A stretch of DNA of 64,000 nt from Alphaproteobacteria bacterium (GCA_022822665.1 JAJEAR010000001.1:1-64000), one strand, 5' to 3'; positions 1-9,151 are shown, counted from the stretch's first letter. Numbers and translations are program-made. The notes: generated from the letters alone by a model not told the origin.

Positions 1-124
1 GGAACAGCACTCATCAAGATGCCCGACAGCTGTCACCCCAATAGGGACAGCACAATGGGGAAAGAAGCACGGCGTGACCGCAGCTCCGTGCAAAACCGCC
101 CCTTACCGCCGGATTGACGCGGTT

Positions 125-511
125 CTATCTCGCCGCCGACAATCCCACGCTCAGGGTTTCGCCCTGCTCGACGGGCGGAGGCTTCATCCAGGCAATGCCG
201 CCCGCCTCGAATGTCACCTGCACGCACCCGGCCCGCAAGTGCAGGTTGTAGGAATTTCGGTCGCGGCCCAGCACCCAGGCCGTTCCGAGGGTCGGATGCC
301 CGGCAAACGGAAGCTCTCGGGTCGGAGTGAATATTCTCACCCGTGCCTCCCCGGAGCGTTCGTCCACGACAAACGAGGTCTCCGAGAAGTTCATCTCCAG
401 CGCGATGGCCTGCATTGCCGAGGCATCCAGGTGGCGTGCACCACGGACCACCGCCAGCTGGTTGCCTGACAACGGCGTCTCCGCAAAGACGTCGACGATC
501 GTACACTCCAT
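125..511 (-). pseudogene. Truncated PhzF-family protein (N-terminal half)
   Basis: This reads as the first domain of a PhzF-like isomerase/epimerase. Visible marks are the start TIVDVFAETPLSGNQLAVV, the segment NFSETSFV carrying the usual catalytic Glu, and FAGHPTLGTAW. Family members are about 260-300 residues with two similar domains. Here a TAG at 125-127 ends the frame after 128 residues, and the sequence beyond it shows no second domain in any frame before the window edge. I chose ATG at 511; GTG at 517 is possible. The gene is last in line behind the ABC-transporter operon and co-directional with it, so it may be co-transcribed, but no link to the pathway is evident. Most likely a truncated remnant. 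Confidence 0.6.
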
Positions 512-634
512 GGCCACCCCGCATTACCGGATTGATTCAAGTCGGTTCCTGTTGTCGGCAACCGGTTCGTTCCGGATGCAGGCGACGCGCAGTTCCCTCC
601 ACGCGTGACCGTTGCGGGTACCAGTGTGGCAGTG

Positions 635-1336
635 CTACGGCGCGAGGTAGCGTACCAGGTCCGGGTCGTCGCGGATCTCTGCCGAGGGACCGTCGAGCGC
701 CACGGTACCCCGGTCCATGACGTAGGCATGGTCGGCGACGCGCAGCGCCAGTTCCACGTGCTGTTCAACGATGACCAGGCTGATCTCGCGGGCGAGGCGC
801 TGCAGGCGCTCGGCGATCTCCTCGATCACCCCGACCCAGACACCCTCGGTGGGTTCGTCAAGCATGAGCAGCCTCGGCCGGCCCAGGATCGCCCGGCTGA
901 TGGCCAGCATCTTGCGTTCGCCACCGGACAGCGTGCCGGCCTGCTGACCCAGCCGCTCGGCAAGCTTTGGGAAAAAATCGAGCGCCATGTCGAGGCTGAC
1001 TGTTTCGGGCTGTGCCATGGTGCCGAGTGCAAGGTTCTCGCGAACGGTCAGCGATCCGAAGATCGCCTGCTCCTGCGGGACGTAACCGAGCCCCCGACGC
1101 ACCCGGTGCTCGGTGCCCTCGCCGGCGCACTCCTGGCCATCAAACTCGATGCTGCCGCCCATCGGCGTGATCTCGCCAACGAGCGTGTTCAGGAGCGTTG
1201 TCTTTCCCGCGCCGTTGCGCCCGAGAATGGCCACCGCGCCGATCCGAGGAGCGGTCATCGAGACATCGAACAGGACCTGGCTGCGGCCATAGCCCGCGGA
1301 AAGTGCGTCGACGCGGAGAAGCGGTTCGTCAGACAC
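635..1336 (-). CDS. Branched-chain/urea-type ABC transporter ATP-binding protein (LivF/UrtE class)
   Basis: One of the two cytoplasmic ATPases of a five-component importer of the branched-chain amino acid/urea/amide family. It has a Walker A GRNGAGKTT, Q-loop region GYVPQEQAIFGSLTVRENL, ABC signature LSGGERKM and Walker B LLMLDEPTEGV, then the H-loop in VIVEQHVE. The compact length of about 233 residues and the TVRENL/EQHVELAL pattern fit LivF/UrtE rather than LivG. I chose GTG at 1336, which overlaps the end of the upstream LivG-like gene by 8 bases, because the sequence before it in the same frame is not conserved and lies inside that gene. Last transporter gene of the minus-strand operon that begins at 5278. 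Confidence 0.9.
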   Translation of the reverse strand: MSDEPLLRVDALSAGYGRSQVLFDVSMTAPRIGAVAILGRNGAGKTTLLNTLVGEITPMGGSIEFDGQECAGEGTEHRVRRGLGYVPQEQAIFGSLTVRENLALGTMAQPETVSLDMALDFFPKLAERLGQQAGTLSGGERKMLAISRAILGRPRLLMLDEPTEGVWVGVIEEIAERLQRLAREISLVIVEQHVELALRVADHAYVMDRGTVALDGPSAEIRDDPDLVRYLAP

Positions 1337-2063
1337 GGGTTGTGTAGACCTCCTGAACCTTTGCCGAGCGTTCGATTTCCTCGACGGTGCCGTCATCCAG
1401 GATCCGGCCATTGTCCATGACCGTCAGCCGGTCACAGATCTCCTTGATGAAGTCGAGATCGTGCTCGACGATTACCATCGCACAGTGCGCGCGGATAGGA
1501 GCCAGCAATTCGCCGGTGGCCCGGCGTTCCTCCGGGCTCATCCCGCCGGTGGGCTCATCGAGCAGCAGGAGTTTCGGGCGTTGCGTCAACGCCATGGCGA
1601 TCTCGAGCCATTGCTGTTGCCCGTGGCTCAACTCGCCCGCCAGGTCGTCTGCCCGGTCGAGCAGCTGGAACCTGTCAAGCGTTTCGCTGATTTCTCCGTG
1701 CAGTGCTCGCCGCGAGTTCGACCTGAGAAGCCCCCAGATCGACCGGTGGGCCTGGAGCGCCAGCAGGACGTTGTCATAGACGCAGAGTTCCGGAAGCACG
1801 GCAGTGATCTGGAACTTGAGGCTCAGGCCGAGACGGGACCGCCGCGCCGGGCGCATGGTGGTGATATCGCGACCGTCAAACCGGATGCGTCCGTTGTCGG
1901 CAAAGTGGTCTCCGGCAATGGCCTTGAGCAGCGTGCTCTTGCCTGACCCGTTTGGCCCGATGAGTCCGTGAAAACTGTTGGACACGACCGAAAGGTCGAC
2001 ACCGTCGAGTGCCCTCAGCGCGCCGAACGTCTTTGCAACGCCCCTGACTTCAAGCAGTGCCAC
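1329..2063 (-). CDS. Branched-chain/urea-type ABC transporter ATP-binding protein (LivG/UrtD class)
   Basis: Second ATPase of the importer. Walker A GPNGSGKST, the LivG/UrtD-like insert around LGLSLKFQITAVLPEL, signature LSHGQQQWLEIA and Walker B LLLLDEPTGGMSPEE are all readable, with the switch His in VIVEHDLDFIKE. The SLKFQ..AVLPELCVYDN stretch is closer to the UrtD pattern than to classical LivG, which hints at urea or amide rather than amino acid transport. I chose GTG at 2063: a GGAGG lies five bases upstream, and the start overlaps the permease stop by 14 bases. This suggests translational coupling. Length is about 244 residues, normal for the family. Confidence 0.9.
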   Translation of the reverse strand: MALLEVRGVAKTFGALRALDGVDLSVVSNSFHGLIGPNGSGKSTLLKAIAGDHFADNGRIRFDGRDITTMRPARRSRLGLSLKFQITAVLPELCVYDNVLLALQAHRSIWGLLRSNSRRALHGEISETLDRFQLLDRADDLAGELSHGQQQWLEIAMALTQRPKLLLLDEPTGGMSPEERRATGELLAPIRAHCAMVIVEHDLDFIKEICDRLTVMDNGRILDDGTVEEIERSAKVQEVYTTRV

Positions 2064-3105
2064 CGGAACCTCCGTCGTCCGGTTTCGGGCGATCTCGCCA
2101 GGCATCCCTGATCAGGCCGAAGGTTCCGATGCGCTCGCGGGTCGAGATCAGGAAGCCCATGATCCCGGTGGGCCGGTAGGTCACGACGACGAGCATGATG
2201 GCCCCCAGCACAACCGGCCAGTAGGGCTTCAGTTCATCGATGTCGGACAGGTTGAAGGCGATCATCTCGATGGCGCCGACGCCCAGTACCGGGCCGAGCA
2301 GGGTTCCGACGCCACCGAACAGACCGTAGAGAACCGCGTAGGTCGATTGAACGATGCCGAGGTTGCCCGGGCCGATGAACCCTTCGTGGAAGGCGTAGAG
2401 TCCTCCCGCCAGCCCCGTGATCATGCCCGCGAAGGAAAACACCAGCGCCTTGAACCGCTGCACCCTGTACCCGAAGAAGGCGAGCCGTTCCTCGTTCTGG
2501 CGCATGCCCGCCAGCACCAGTCCGAACTGCGAGCGCACGATCCATCGGCTGGCAAGGTAGCAGGCGATCAGGAAGCCGAGGATGATGTAGTAGAAGGTTG
2601 GCCCCGGCTCGATCTCGTATGGGCCGACCTTCAGGAAGTCCCAGACCGAAATGCCGTTTGCGGCGCCGATCCACTGCCAGCCCGCGACCAGTCGTTCCGC
2701 CGCGTAGGACGCCGTCAGCGTGCCGAGCGCGACAAAGATGATCGTGGGCGTGCGCCTGCCGAGCAGAAGGAACCAGCTGATCAGGAACGCGCTGACCAGC
2801 CCGACCGCCATCGAGACCGGCACGATTCCCCAGATCTGGACAAAGCCCGCCTTGTTGGCCAACAGGGCCGATACATAACCGGCCATGCCGAAGAACAGGG
2901 CCTGGCCAAAGGTCATGATGCCCGAATACCCCCAGCAGAGATCGAAGCTGATGGCCAGGATCGCCAGCAACAGCATGCGGGAGGCGATGATGGTGTGGAA
3001 GTCGTTCGTGAGCAGGGGGACGAGCAGGAGCGCAACAAGCACGCCGACCTCGAGGATCGGCATGATCTTGCGCCGCTTGCGGAGCGGAGTGCCGGGCAGG
3101 GCCAT
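2050..3105 (-). CDS. Branched-chain/urea-type ABC transporter permease (LivM/UrtC class)
   Basis: Inner-membrane permease of about 351 residues with the LivM layout: a basic N-terminus, then multiple hydrophobic segments beginning near residue 17. The family signature FDLCWGYSGIMTFGQALFF lies near residues 54-72 and GLFGGVGTLLGPVLGVGAIE near the C-terminus. It pairs with the LivH-like protein at 4394-5278 to form the heterodimeric channel. A second possible start (Met15, before PILEVGVLVALLL) would remove the basic leader. The C-terminal tail after the last helix is hydrophilic. The gene sits between the substrate-binding protein and the two ATPases, so all components are on one transcript. 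Confidence 0.92.
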   Translation of the reverse strand: MALPGTPLRKRRKIMPILEVGVLVALLLVPLLTNDFHTIIASRMLLLAILAISFDLCWGYSGIMTFGQALFFGMAGYVSALLANKAGFVQIWGIVPVSMAVGLVSAFLISWFLLLGRRTPTIIFVALGTLTASYAAERLVAGWQWIGAANGISVWDFLKVGPYEIEPGPTFYYIILGFLIACYLASRWIVRSQFGLVLAGMRQNEERLAFFGYRVQRFKALVFSFAGMITGLAGGLYAFHEGFIGPGNLGIVQSTYAVLYGLFGGVGTLLGPVLGVGAIEMIAFNLSDIDELKPYWPVVLGAIMLVVVTYRPTGIMGFLISTRERIGTFGLIRDAWRDRPKPDDGGSGGTA

Positions 3106-3168
3106 CTAGTCAGGTCCGGGGCAGGACGGTCGCGGCTGCGGGACTGGCCCGCAGCCGCGTGCTCCTGT

Positions 3169-4392
3169 TCAACCGATGCATTCTTTTGGATCGACCGCCT
3201 GGTCTGCCTGGATGATGTTCCAGACACCGGACCTGGATTGCGCGATGTACATGTTCATCTCGCAGTGCCCGGATCCGGGAACCATCCGTGCGCCTCCACC
3301 CGGGCCCTGCTCGATCATGGCGTGGTCAATAGCGGCACTCGTCGCGTCGCGTGACAGGTCACCGTTCGTTTCGATCACGGCCGCCTCGTAGAACTTGATG
3401 CCCCGGTACATGCCGGTTGCCGCGGTTCCGGCCGTGAAGAGATACGGCGTATCCGGCCACATCTTGTTGTAGCCGGCGATGAGCTCGTGGGTGAACGGAT
3501 CATCGACGGTGTGGAACATGTCGACGCAGGAATAGACACCCTCGAGCTCGCGCGGGGCAACGTAGTTCACCGAGTTCTCGTCGTAGTAGACACAGCTGAG
3601 CGTGCCGCCCTTGTCATGATACCCGGCCTCGTACAGCTGCTTGGTGAATGCCTGCAGCCCCGGCGGGATGACGGTGTTGAAGACGTGGTCGACGCCATCC
3701 GACATGATCCTGGCGACCGTCGCCGAATACTCGAGCTGGTCGAGGGGGAAGTACTCCTCCATCACCACCTCGCCGCCATTCTCCTCGATCACGCGCCGCG
3801 CCCACTTGTTCAGAAGCTGCGGCCAGATGTAGTTTGCCGAAGGCATGGCGAACCGCTTCATGCCCTTTTCCTTGATCAGGTAGGGCAGCAACGCGCCGCA
3901 CTGCTGGAACGGCGTGGGACCCGTGCAGTAGAGATGCGGGGTGCACTCCTGGCCTTCGTAGAGCTGCGGGTAGATGTACAGCGTCTTGCCGCGTCGCACG
4001 ATCGGGTTCTTGATCGCCTCGCGCATGGCTGACGTGATGCCGCCCAGCACGACATCGACCTGCGCTTGCTGGATCAGGCGGCGGACATTGCCGACCGCGG
4101 TGCCGGGGTCGGACGCGGTATCCTCCAGGATCAGTTCGACCGGCCGTCCGAGGATGCCACCGGCGTCATTGATCTGCTTGACCGCGAACTGGGCGGTCTG
4201 CCAGTTCGAGTTGCCGCCCGGGGCGATTGCACCGGTGATGTCGGTGGCGATGCCCATCTTGATCGGGCCCGCCGCATGCGCCCAGTCGGGCGACAGCACC
4301 CAGGACGTTCCGACGGCGGTCCAACCCGCTGCCGCGAGCGCGCTGGTGCCGCGAAGAAAGGTGCGACGGGTCATGCCGCTGTGAATAGCCAT
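3169..4392 (-). CDS. Tat-exported ABC transporter substrate-binding protein (urea/amide type)
   Basis: Periplasmic receptor of the importer, about 407 residues. The N-terminus carries a twin-arginine signal (TRRTFLRGTSALAAAG) ending in an AHA-type cleavage site before AGPIKMGIATDITG, so export of a folded protein through Tat is expected. The body has the Peripla_BP_6 pattern: a first strand near GIATDITG, then NDAGGILGRPVELILED and the hinge region. The motif set is nearer to UrtA/FmdD/AmiC-like receptors than to LivJ, in keeping with the amidases and urease encoded divergently. A GGAGG lies upstream of the ATG within the end of the LivH-like gene. The exact ligand cannot be read from sequence; short amides, urea or ureido acids are the natural guesses. 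Confidence 0.88.
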   Translation of the reverse strand: MAIHSGMTRRTFLRGTSALAAAGWTAVGTSWVLSPDWAHAAGPIKMGIATDITGAIAPGGNSNWQTAQFAVKQINDAGGILGRPVELILEDTASDPGTAVGNVRRLIQQAQVDVVLGGITSAMREAIKNPIVRRGKTLYIYPQLYEGQECTPHLYCTGPTPFQQCGALLPYLIKEKGMKRFAMPSANYIWPQLLNKWARRVIEENGGEVVMEEYFPLDQLEYSATVARIMSDGVDHVFNTVIPPGLQAFTKQLYEAGYHDKGGTLSCVYYDENSVNYVAPRELEGVYSCVDMFHTVDDPFTHELIAGYNKMWPDTPYLFTAGTAATGMYRGIKFYEAAVIETNGDLSRDATSAAIDHAMIEQGPGGGARMVPGSGHCEMNMYIAQSRSGVWNIIQADQAVDPKECIG

Positions 4393-4393
4393 T

Positions 4394-5278
4394 CTACTTC
4401 CTCCCTGCGCTGATGAGGCCGTTCGGCCAGAATTTCACGATGATCAAGGCGGTGACGAAGACCAGAACCTCGGCGACGACGGGGCTGACCTGCTCGGCCA
4501 CGCCCGGAATCTCCCGCAGCCACTGGAAGCCGGGCACCATGGATCCGATCATCGCGCCACCGACGACCGGCCCGCTGAACGTACCGATGCCGCCCAGCAT
4601 GACCGAGAGGAACGCCTGCACCAGGAAACGCACGCCCAGGTCTGCGGAAAGCGAGAACAGGGGTACCATCAGTGCTCCGGCCAGACCGGCCAGGGCTGCT
4701 CCCATGGCAAAGGTCAGCGCGTAGAGGCGGGCGGTCGAGACACCCGACGCCCGCGCCAGCGCGGCGTTCTCCAGCGCGCCGCGGATCTGCAGGCCGGTGC
4801 GGCTGCGCGTCAGGAACATCCAGGCTCCGACCATCGTTGCGACGGTCGCGCAGATGATCACGGTCCGCCACACCGAAAAGCTGATCCCGCCCATCTGGAA
4901 CGCACCGGACAGCGGTTCCTCGATCGCGTAGTACTTTCCCCCGATCAGTCCGCGAACGATTTCGCGGATGATCAGCCCGATCGCATAGGTGGCAAGCATC
5001 GCGATGACGGGCTGGGCATACAATCGCCGGATCACGGTGCGCTCGACACCCGCGCCGAACGCTCCGACCACGAGCGGCGCCACCATCATGCCCAGCCAGA
5101 TCGGCAGACCCCATTCGCGGAACAGGAAGACCGTGTAGGCGCCGAGCAGGACGAATTCGCCATGGCCGAGGTTGAAGATCCCCATCAGGCTGGCAATGAC
5201 CGCAAGCCCTGAAACGACGAGAACCATGATCGATGCAAAGGCGGCAACGTCAAAGATCAGCTTGATTGCATCGTCCAT
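4394..5278 (-). CDS. Branched-chain/urea-type ABC transporter permease (LivH/UrtB class)
   Basis: First gene of the transporter operon, about 294 residues. It opens with MDDAIKLIFDVAAFASIMVL and the LivH signature GIFNLGHGEFVLLGAY, and ends in repeated hydrophobic helices with FLSVMLGGIGTFSGPVVGG. I placed the start at the ATG 5276-5278 because LivH family members begin just before this first helix and GGTGAGG lies upstream. The same frame stays open antisense to the amidase genes for another 2.8 kb, but that part is a shadow. The stop abuts the substrate-binding protein start. The gene diverges from the amidase/urease operon across a roughly 670-base spacer. Confidence 0.92.
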   Translation of the reverse strand: MDDAIKLIFDVAAFASIMVLVVSGLAVIASLMGIFNLGHGEFVLLGAYTVFLFREWGLPIWLGMMVAPLVVGAFGAGVERTVIRRLYAQPVIAMLATYAIGLIIREIVRGLIGGKYYAIEEPLSGAFQMGGISFSVWRTVIICATVATMVGAWMFLTRSRTGLQIRGALENAALARASGVSTARLYALTFAMGAALAGLAGALMVPLFSLSADLGVRFLVQAFLSVMLGGIGTFSGPVVGGAMIGSMVPGFQWLREIPGVAEQVSPVVAEVLVFVTALIIVKFWPNGLISAGRK

Positions 5279-5951
5279 ATGCGTGTGTACCTCACCGACC
5301 CGACGCGCCGCGCAGGTCCTTGCCAACACCACAATGCTGATCATGGAAGCCGCACACGTGCAAGTGACTCGTTGCGGCACTGCACAAACCGCGTGCCGTT
5401 TCAGAGCAGGTGCAGCGGATGACACCATTGTCACTGCCTGGCACCCTGTCACTTTCCTTGTTCTATACCTTATTGAATTAGATGGCCTATTTCCGGATCC
5501 AGTTCCGGCGTGGCCCCATGTTCCGTCAGGTTGAACGCGACCGGCCCGGTTCCCGTCGTCCGACACCCTTGCCGGTTGACCCCTGAACGTCAGGCGGTCC
5601 CGGAGCATGGTTTTGCGCAGTTCACAGAGGGCCTCGCCGCTACTCGCACGCAACCGGCCTGCGGGGGCCAGGCTTGGTTGCGACGCGTCGTGGATGGACC
5701 GGGAGAGCACCAGCTCCCCTGGTCCTGCACGGGCGTACCGCGCCTGTCGCTGCGGGACAAGCGGTCCTGACGGACACGGGTGTGGACGGGGACCTGCGCG
5801 CGTGCGCTTGCCGGCCTTGCCGGCGCCGATGTCGGGCATGTGGCGCACGGGACGGCAAGCCCGCCGCACTCTTTCCCGACCGGTCGGAAAACCCGCCAAG
5901 CTGGGGTATGGTACTGCAGACGCACGCGACACACCTGAAGGAGACTTCCAT
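5279..5951. promoter_or_regulatory. Divergent intergenic control region between transporter and amidase/urease operons
   Basis: Spacer of about 670 bases with no convincing gene. Both operons must start here. It contains a locally AT-rich patch (about 5455-5490) and a perfect short inverted repeat at 5420-5433, with another TGTCA at about 5446, in a position to bind a regulator controlling both directions. The far right part is GC-rich and open in several frames without family features. No regulator gene lies next to it. Confidence 0.4.
5420..5433. promoter_or_regulatory. Inverted repeat, candidate operator
   Basis: TGACA-CCAT-TGTCA, a perfect 5-bp palindrome with a 4-base spacer. A further TGTCA follows about a dozen bases on. 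The position between two divergent operons suits an operator for a dimeric regulator, but such a short palindrome can occur by chance and no regulator is encoded nearby. Confidence 0.3.
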
Positions 5952-6161
5952 ATGAGCGACTCCGTTCCCAAGCAGATCGAACCGTCAGAGTTGCTCGTAC
6001 TGGGCAGGACCGCGCGGCTGGAACTGACCTCCGAAAGGCGGGCAGTCGTCGCGCCCGCTCTCGACGGCATCCTGGGTCTTCTCGACGCGCTCGATGCTGT
6101 GGATCTCGGCGAGACCCCGCCGACCAATTCCTTCGATCCGCGATGGAGAGACCTGCCATGA
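5952..6161 (+). CDS. AtzG/GatC-like small amidase subunit
   Basis: A 69-residue protein beginning MSDSVPKQIEPSELLVLG and ending PPTNSFDPRWRDLP. It matches the architecture of AtzG, the small GatC-like partner of the amidase AtzE in cyanuric acid degradation: two short helices, then a Pro-rich extended tail with an F-x-P-x-W-like end that wraps the amidase. It has the expected length and overlaps the AtzE-like gene by the ATGA arrangement (6158-6161). GGAG lies ahead of the ATG (GAAGGAGACTTCCATATG). Such tiny subunits are often missed by annotation. By analogy it should be needed for folding or stability of the next gene product and have no catalysis of its own. Moderately sure, since short proteins give little signal. 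Confidence 0.75.
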   Translation: MSDSVPKQIEPSELLVLGRTARLELTSERRAVVAPALDGILGLLDALDAVDLGETPPTNSFDPRWRDLP

Positions 6162-7552
6162 CAGCGCTGACCGACATGAGCCTGCGCGATGTCGCGGCGA
6201 AGATCAGGTTGGGCGAGGTTTCGCCCGTTGATGTCACGCGGGAGTGCCTGGACCGGGCGGCAGCAACCGAACCCAGGCTGAATGCCTTCTCCTGCATCCT
6301 GGCTGACAGCGCAATGGCGGAGGCGAAGGCCGCCGAAGCCGAGATTTCCGCCGGCGCCTGGCGCGGCGAACTGCATGGCATCCCGGTCGGCATCAAGGAG
6401 CTCTACGACGTGGCGGGCGTGCCCACGACTTCCTCGTCGAAGGTCCGCGAGAACTGGAGCGCGCAGACCGACTCGGCGAGTGTCGCGCAGTTGCGCGAAG
6501 CCGGCGCCGTGATCCTTGGCAAGACCCACACACACGAGTTCGCCTACGGCATCTCGACGCCAGAGACGCGCAATCCGTGGAACACCGACTGTATTCCCGG
6601 GGGATCGTCGGGCGGCTCGGGCGCGTCGGTCGCGGTCGGCAGCACGTTCATGGCCATGGGATCGGACACCGGCGGGTCGATCCGTATTCCGGCCGCCGTG
6701 TGCGGAACCGTAGGGCTCAAGCCGACCTTCGGGCGGTGCAGCCGGGCCGGTGTCACCTCGCTGTCGTGGTCGCTTGACCATGTCGGTCCCCTGACGCGGA
6801 CGGTGGCCGATGCCGCGGTCTGCCTGAATGCGCTCGCAGGCTACGACCCGCGTGATCCGGGCAGCGTCGATATCCAGGCCGAGGACTACACCGCGGCACT
6901 GGGACAGGACGTCAGCGGCCTGCGTATCGGCGTTCCGACCAACTACTACTTCGACAGGTGCGACGCCGAGGTCGAAGCCGCCGTGCGGGCCGCCATCGAC
7001 CTGTTTGCCGCCGAAGGGGCGGTGATCTCGGATGTCGAGATCCCCTTTGCCGACCAGATCATGTCGGTCGAGTTCGCTCTGTGCCTGCCGGAAGCCAGCG
7101 AATACCACCGGTTGATGCTGCGCGATGACCCGGATCTCTACACCGAGGACGTGCGCACCTTCCTGGAGGCGGGCGAACTGGTGCCCGCGACCCGGTACAT
7201 CCAGGCCCTGCGCGTTCGCCAGCTGATGCAACGGGCCTGGGCAAAGGCCTATGAAGACATCGACCTGATCGTTGCGCCGGCCGTGCCATCGCCCGCCACG
7301 AGGGTCGGCCAGGAAACCGTGGACTGGGGCAACGGCGCCATCGAGCCGGTCACGCCGGTCTTCGTGCGGCTTTCCGCACCGGCCAATGTCACCGGCCTGC
7401 CGTCGATCGCCACTCCCTGCGGGTTTACCGAGGCCGGCCTGCCGGTTGCCTTCCAGGCCATTGCCCGGCCGTTCGGCGAGGCAACGTCGATCCGCCTTTG
7501 CGATGCGTATCAGCGCATGACCGACTGGGGCGAACGCCGTCCGGCGCTCTGA
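6158..7552 (+). CDS. AtzE-like amidase-signature hydrolase
   Basis: Amidase-signature enzyme of 464 residues. The Ser-cisSer-Lys triad is readable as Lys80 (HGIPVGIKEL), Ser151 (IPGGSSGGSGA) and nucleophile Ser174 (GSDTGGSIRIPA). Length and the presence of an AtzG-like partner directly upstream resemble AtzE (1-carboxybiuret hydrolase) more than GatA or generic amidases. I chose ATG 6158, which overlaps the upstream stop and has GGAGAG seven bases before it, over ATG 6143. Known AtzE acts on carboxybiuret, but no cyanuric acid hydrolase or AtzF-type allophanate hydrolase is present here. The real substrate is probably another amide or ureido compound delivered by the divergent ABC importer. 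Confidence 0.8.
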   Translation: MTALTDMSLRDVAAKIRLGEVSPVDVTRECLDRAAATEPRLNAFSCILADSAMAEAKAAEAEISAGAWRGELHGIPVGIKELYDVAGVPTTSSSKVRENWSAQTDSASVAQLREAGAVILGKTHTHEFAYGISTPETRNPWNTDCIPGGSSGGSGASVAVGSTFMAMGSDTGGSIRIPAAVCGTVGLKPTFGRCSRAGVTSLSWSLDHVGPLTRTVADAAVCLNALAGYDPRDPGSVDIQAEDYTAALGQDVSGLRIGVPTNYYFDRCDAEVEAAVRAAIDLFAAEGAVISDVEIPFADQIMSVEFALCLPEASEYHRLMLRDDPDLYTEDVRTFLEAGELVPATRYIQALRVRQLMQRAWAKAYEDIDLIVAPAVPSPATRVGQETVDWGNGAIEPVTPVFVRLSAPANVTGLPSIATPCGFTEAGLPVAFQAIARPFGEATSIRLCDAYQRMTDWGERRPAL

Positions 7553-7603
7553 AACCGCCAGGCGGGCACGCCTGGTCACGACAACACGGAAGGGACACGC
7601 ACC

Positions 7604-9118
7604 ATGGCGATCAAGAGGCCTACCACCACGCAGATGTCCGGGATCATCGAGAACCTGGGCATGTCGATGGACAGCAGGGAAGTCGATTTCTACCTGGAGA
7701 ACATGCAGGGCATCTTCGATCGCTACGACGCTCTGGACGAGATGCCCGACGAGATCCCGGCGGTCACCTGGCCCCGCACCCCCGGCCATCGCCCGCAACC
7801 CGAGGAGAATCCGTACAACGCCTGGTACTGGAAATCCGAGATCAGGGGCGCCCCCACGGGCAAGCTTGCGGGCAAGACGGTGGCCATCAAGGACAATGTC
7901 ATGGTTGCCGGCGTGCCGATGATGAACGGCGCCTCGACGCTCGAGGGCTTTGTTCCCGATGTCGACGCCACCATCGTCCAGCGCATACTGGACGCGGGCG
8001 GAACGATCCTCGGCAAGGCGACCTGCGAGTATTTCTGCCTGTCGGGAGGCAGTCACACGTCCAGTCCGGCACCGGTGGAAAACCCGCGCAAGCCCGGTTA
8101 CTCGGCCGGAGGATCGTCATCCGGTTCGGGCGCGCTGCTGGTGGCGAACGAGGTCGACCTGGCGATCGGCGGTGACCAGGGAGGCTCGATCCGCATGCCC
8201 GCCGCATATTGCGGGGTGTACGGCCTGAAACCGACCCATGGTCTTGTGCCCTATACCGGGGTGATGCCGATCGAGCTGACGATCGACCACACTGGCCCGA
8301 TGAGCCGGAACGTCGCCGACAATGCCCTGTTCCTCGAGGTCCTGGCCGGTGCGGACGGACTGGATCCCCGCCAGTACGACCCGCCGACGGCACCGTACAC
8401 CGAGGCACTGGGCGCGGGGGTGCAGGGCTTGAGGATCGCGGTTGTCAGGGAGGGCTTCGGGCACGAGAACTCCGAAGCCGACGTCGACGCGAAGGTCCGC
8501 GCCGCTGCCGGGAAGCTTGAGAGCCTGGGCGCCACGGTGACCGAGGTTTCGATCCCGATGCACAGCCAGGGCATCGTCGTCTGGACCCCCATCGCGCTGG
8601 AAGGCCTGCAGTGGCAGATGATGCAGGGGAACGGCTACGGCATGAACTACAAGGGGCTCTATTCCCCGACACTGATCGATGCCCATTCCGGCTGGCGGGC
8701 CAAGGCCGACGAGCTCTCCCAGACCCTGAAGATTTCAATGTTCGCGGGCCAGTACGGCATCGACGCCTACCGGGGACGGTACTACGCCAAGGCCCAGAAC
8801 ATCGCCCGGCGGCTGCGAGCAGCCTATGACGCCGTGCTGGCCGAGCATGACCTCCTGCTGATGCCGACCCTGCCGTTGAAGGCAACCAGGTTGCCAGGCC
8901 CCGATGACCCGCGCGAGGACACCTTTGCCCGGGCGTTCGAGATGCTCGCCAACACCGCTCCCTTCGACGTCACCGGTCACCCGGCCATGGCGGTGCCCTG
9001 CGGCATGTCCGACGGGCTGCCGGTGTCGATGATGCTGACAGGCAGGCATTTCGACGAGACGAGCATCTACCGTGCCGCGCACGCGTTCGAACAGTCGGGT
9101 GACTGGACGGCGATGTAG
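7604..9118 (+). CDS. Amidase, Rhodococcus AmdA/RhAmidase type
   Basis: A 504-residue amidase-signature enzyme with an extra N-terminal segment of about 80 residues before the core. The triad falls at Lys96 (KTVAIKDNV), Ser171 (SAGGSSSGSGA) and Ser195 (GGDQGGSIRMPA). These are the positions I recall for the amidase of nitrile-hydratase clusters in Rhodococcus (RhAmidase), so the two appear to align almost without gaps. Those enzymes convert varied amides to acid plus ammonia. No nitrile hydratase genes are in the window. A GGAAGGGA lies before the ATG. The stop is followed directly by the ureE reading frame, so this gene probably shares the urease transcript. Confidence 0.85.
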   Translation: MAIKRPTTTQMSGIIENLGMSMDSREVDFYLENMQGIFDRYDALDEMPDEIPAVTWPRTPGHRPQPEENPYNAWYWKSEIRGAPTGKLAGKTVAIKDNVMVAGVPMMNGASTLEGFVPDVDATIVQRILDAGGTILGKATCEYFCLSGGSHTSSPAPVENPRKPGYSAGGSSSGSGALLVANEVDLAIGGDQGGSIRMPAAYCGVYGLKPTHGLVPYTGVMPIELTIDHTGPMSRNVADNALFLEVLAGADGLDPRQYDPPTAPYTEALGAGVQGLRIAVVREGFGHENSEADVDAKVRAAAGKLESLGATVTEVSIPMHSQGIVVWTPIALEGLQWQMMQGNGYGMNYKGLYSPTLIDAHSGWRAKADELSQTLKISMFAGQYGIDAYRGRYYAKAQNIARRLRAAYDAVLAEHDLLLMPTLPLKATRLPGPDDPREDTFARAFEMLANTAPFDVTGHPAMAVPCGMSDGLPVSMMLTGRHFDETSIYRAAHAFEQSGDWTAM

Positions 9119-9151
9119 GTGCCGGGCGACGCGACATCGGGCGGAGGGCCG

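Noticed and set aside
1978-3354. 458-codon plus-strand frame
   Set aside because: Antisense to the LivM and LivG genes; no domain or realistic composition.
6158-7552. GatA of the glutamyl-tRNA amidotransferase (GatCAB)
   Set aside because: A GatC-like protein precedes it, but there is no gatB and the context is transport and urease, so AtzGE-like is the better reading.
5279-8056. Open minus-strand extension that would make the LivH-like gene a 1220-residue protein
   Set aside because: Only the last 294 codons match LivH. The rest is antisense to two clear amidase genes and has the Arg/Gly/His-rich make-up of a GC-rich shadow frame.
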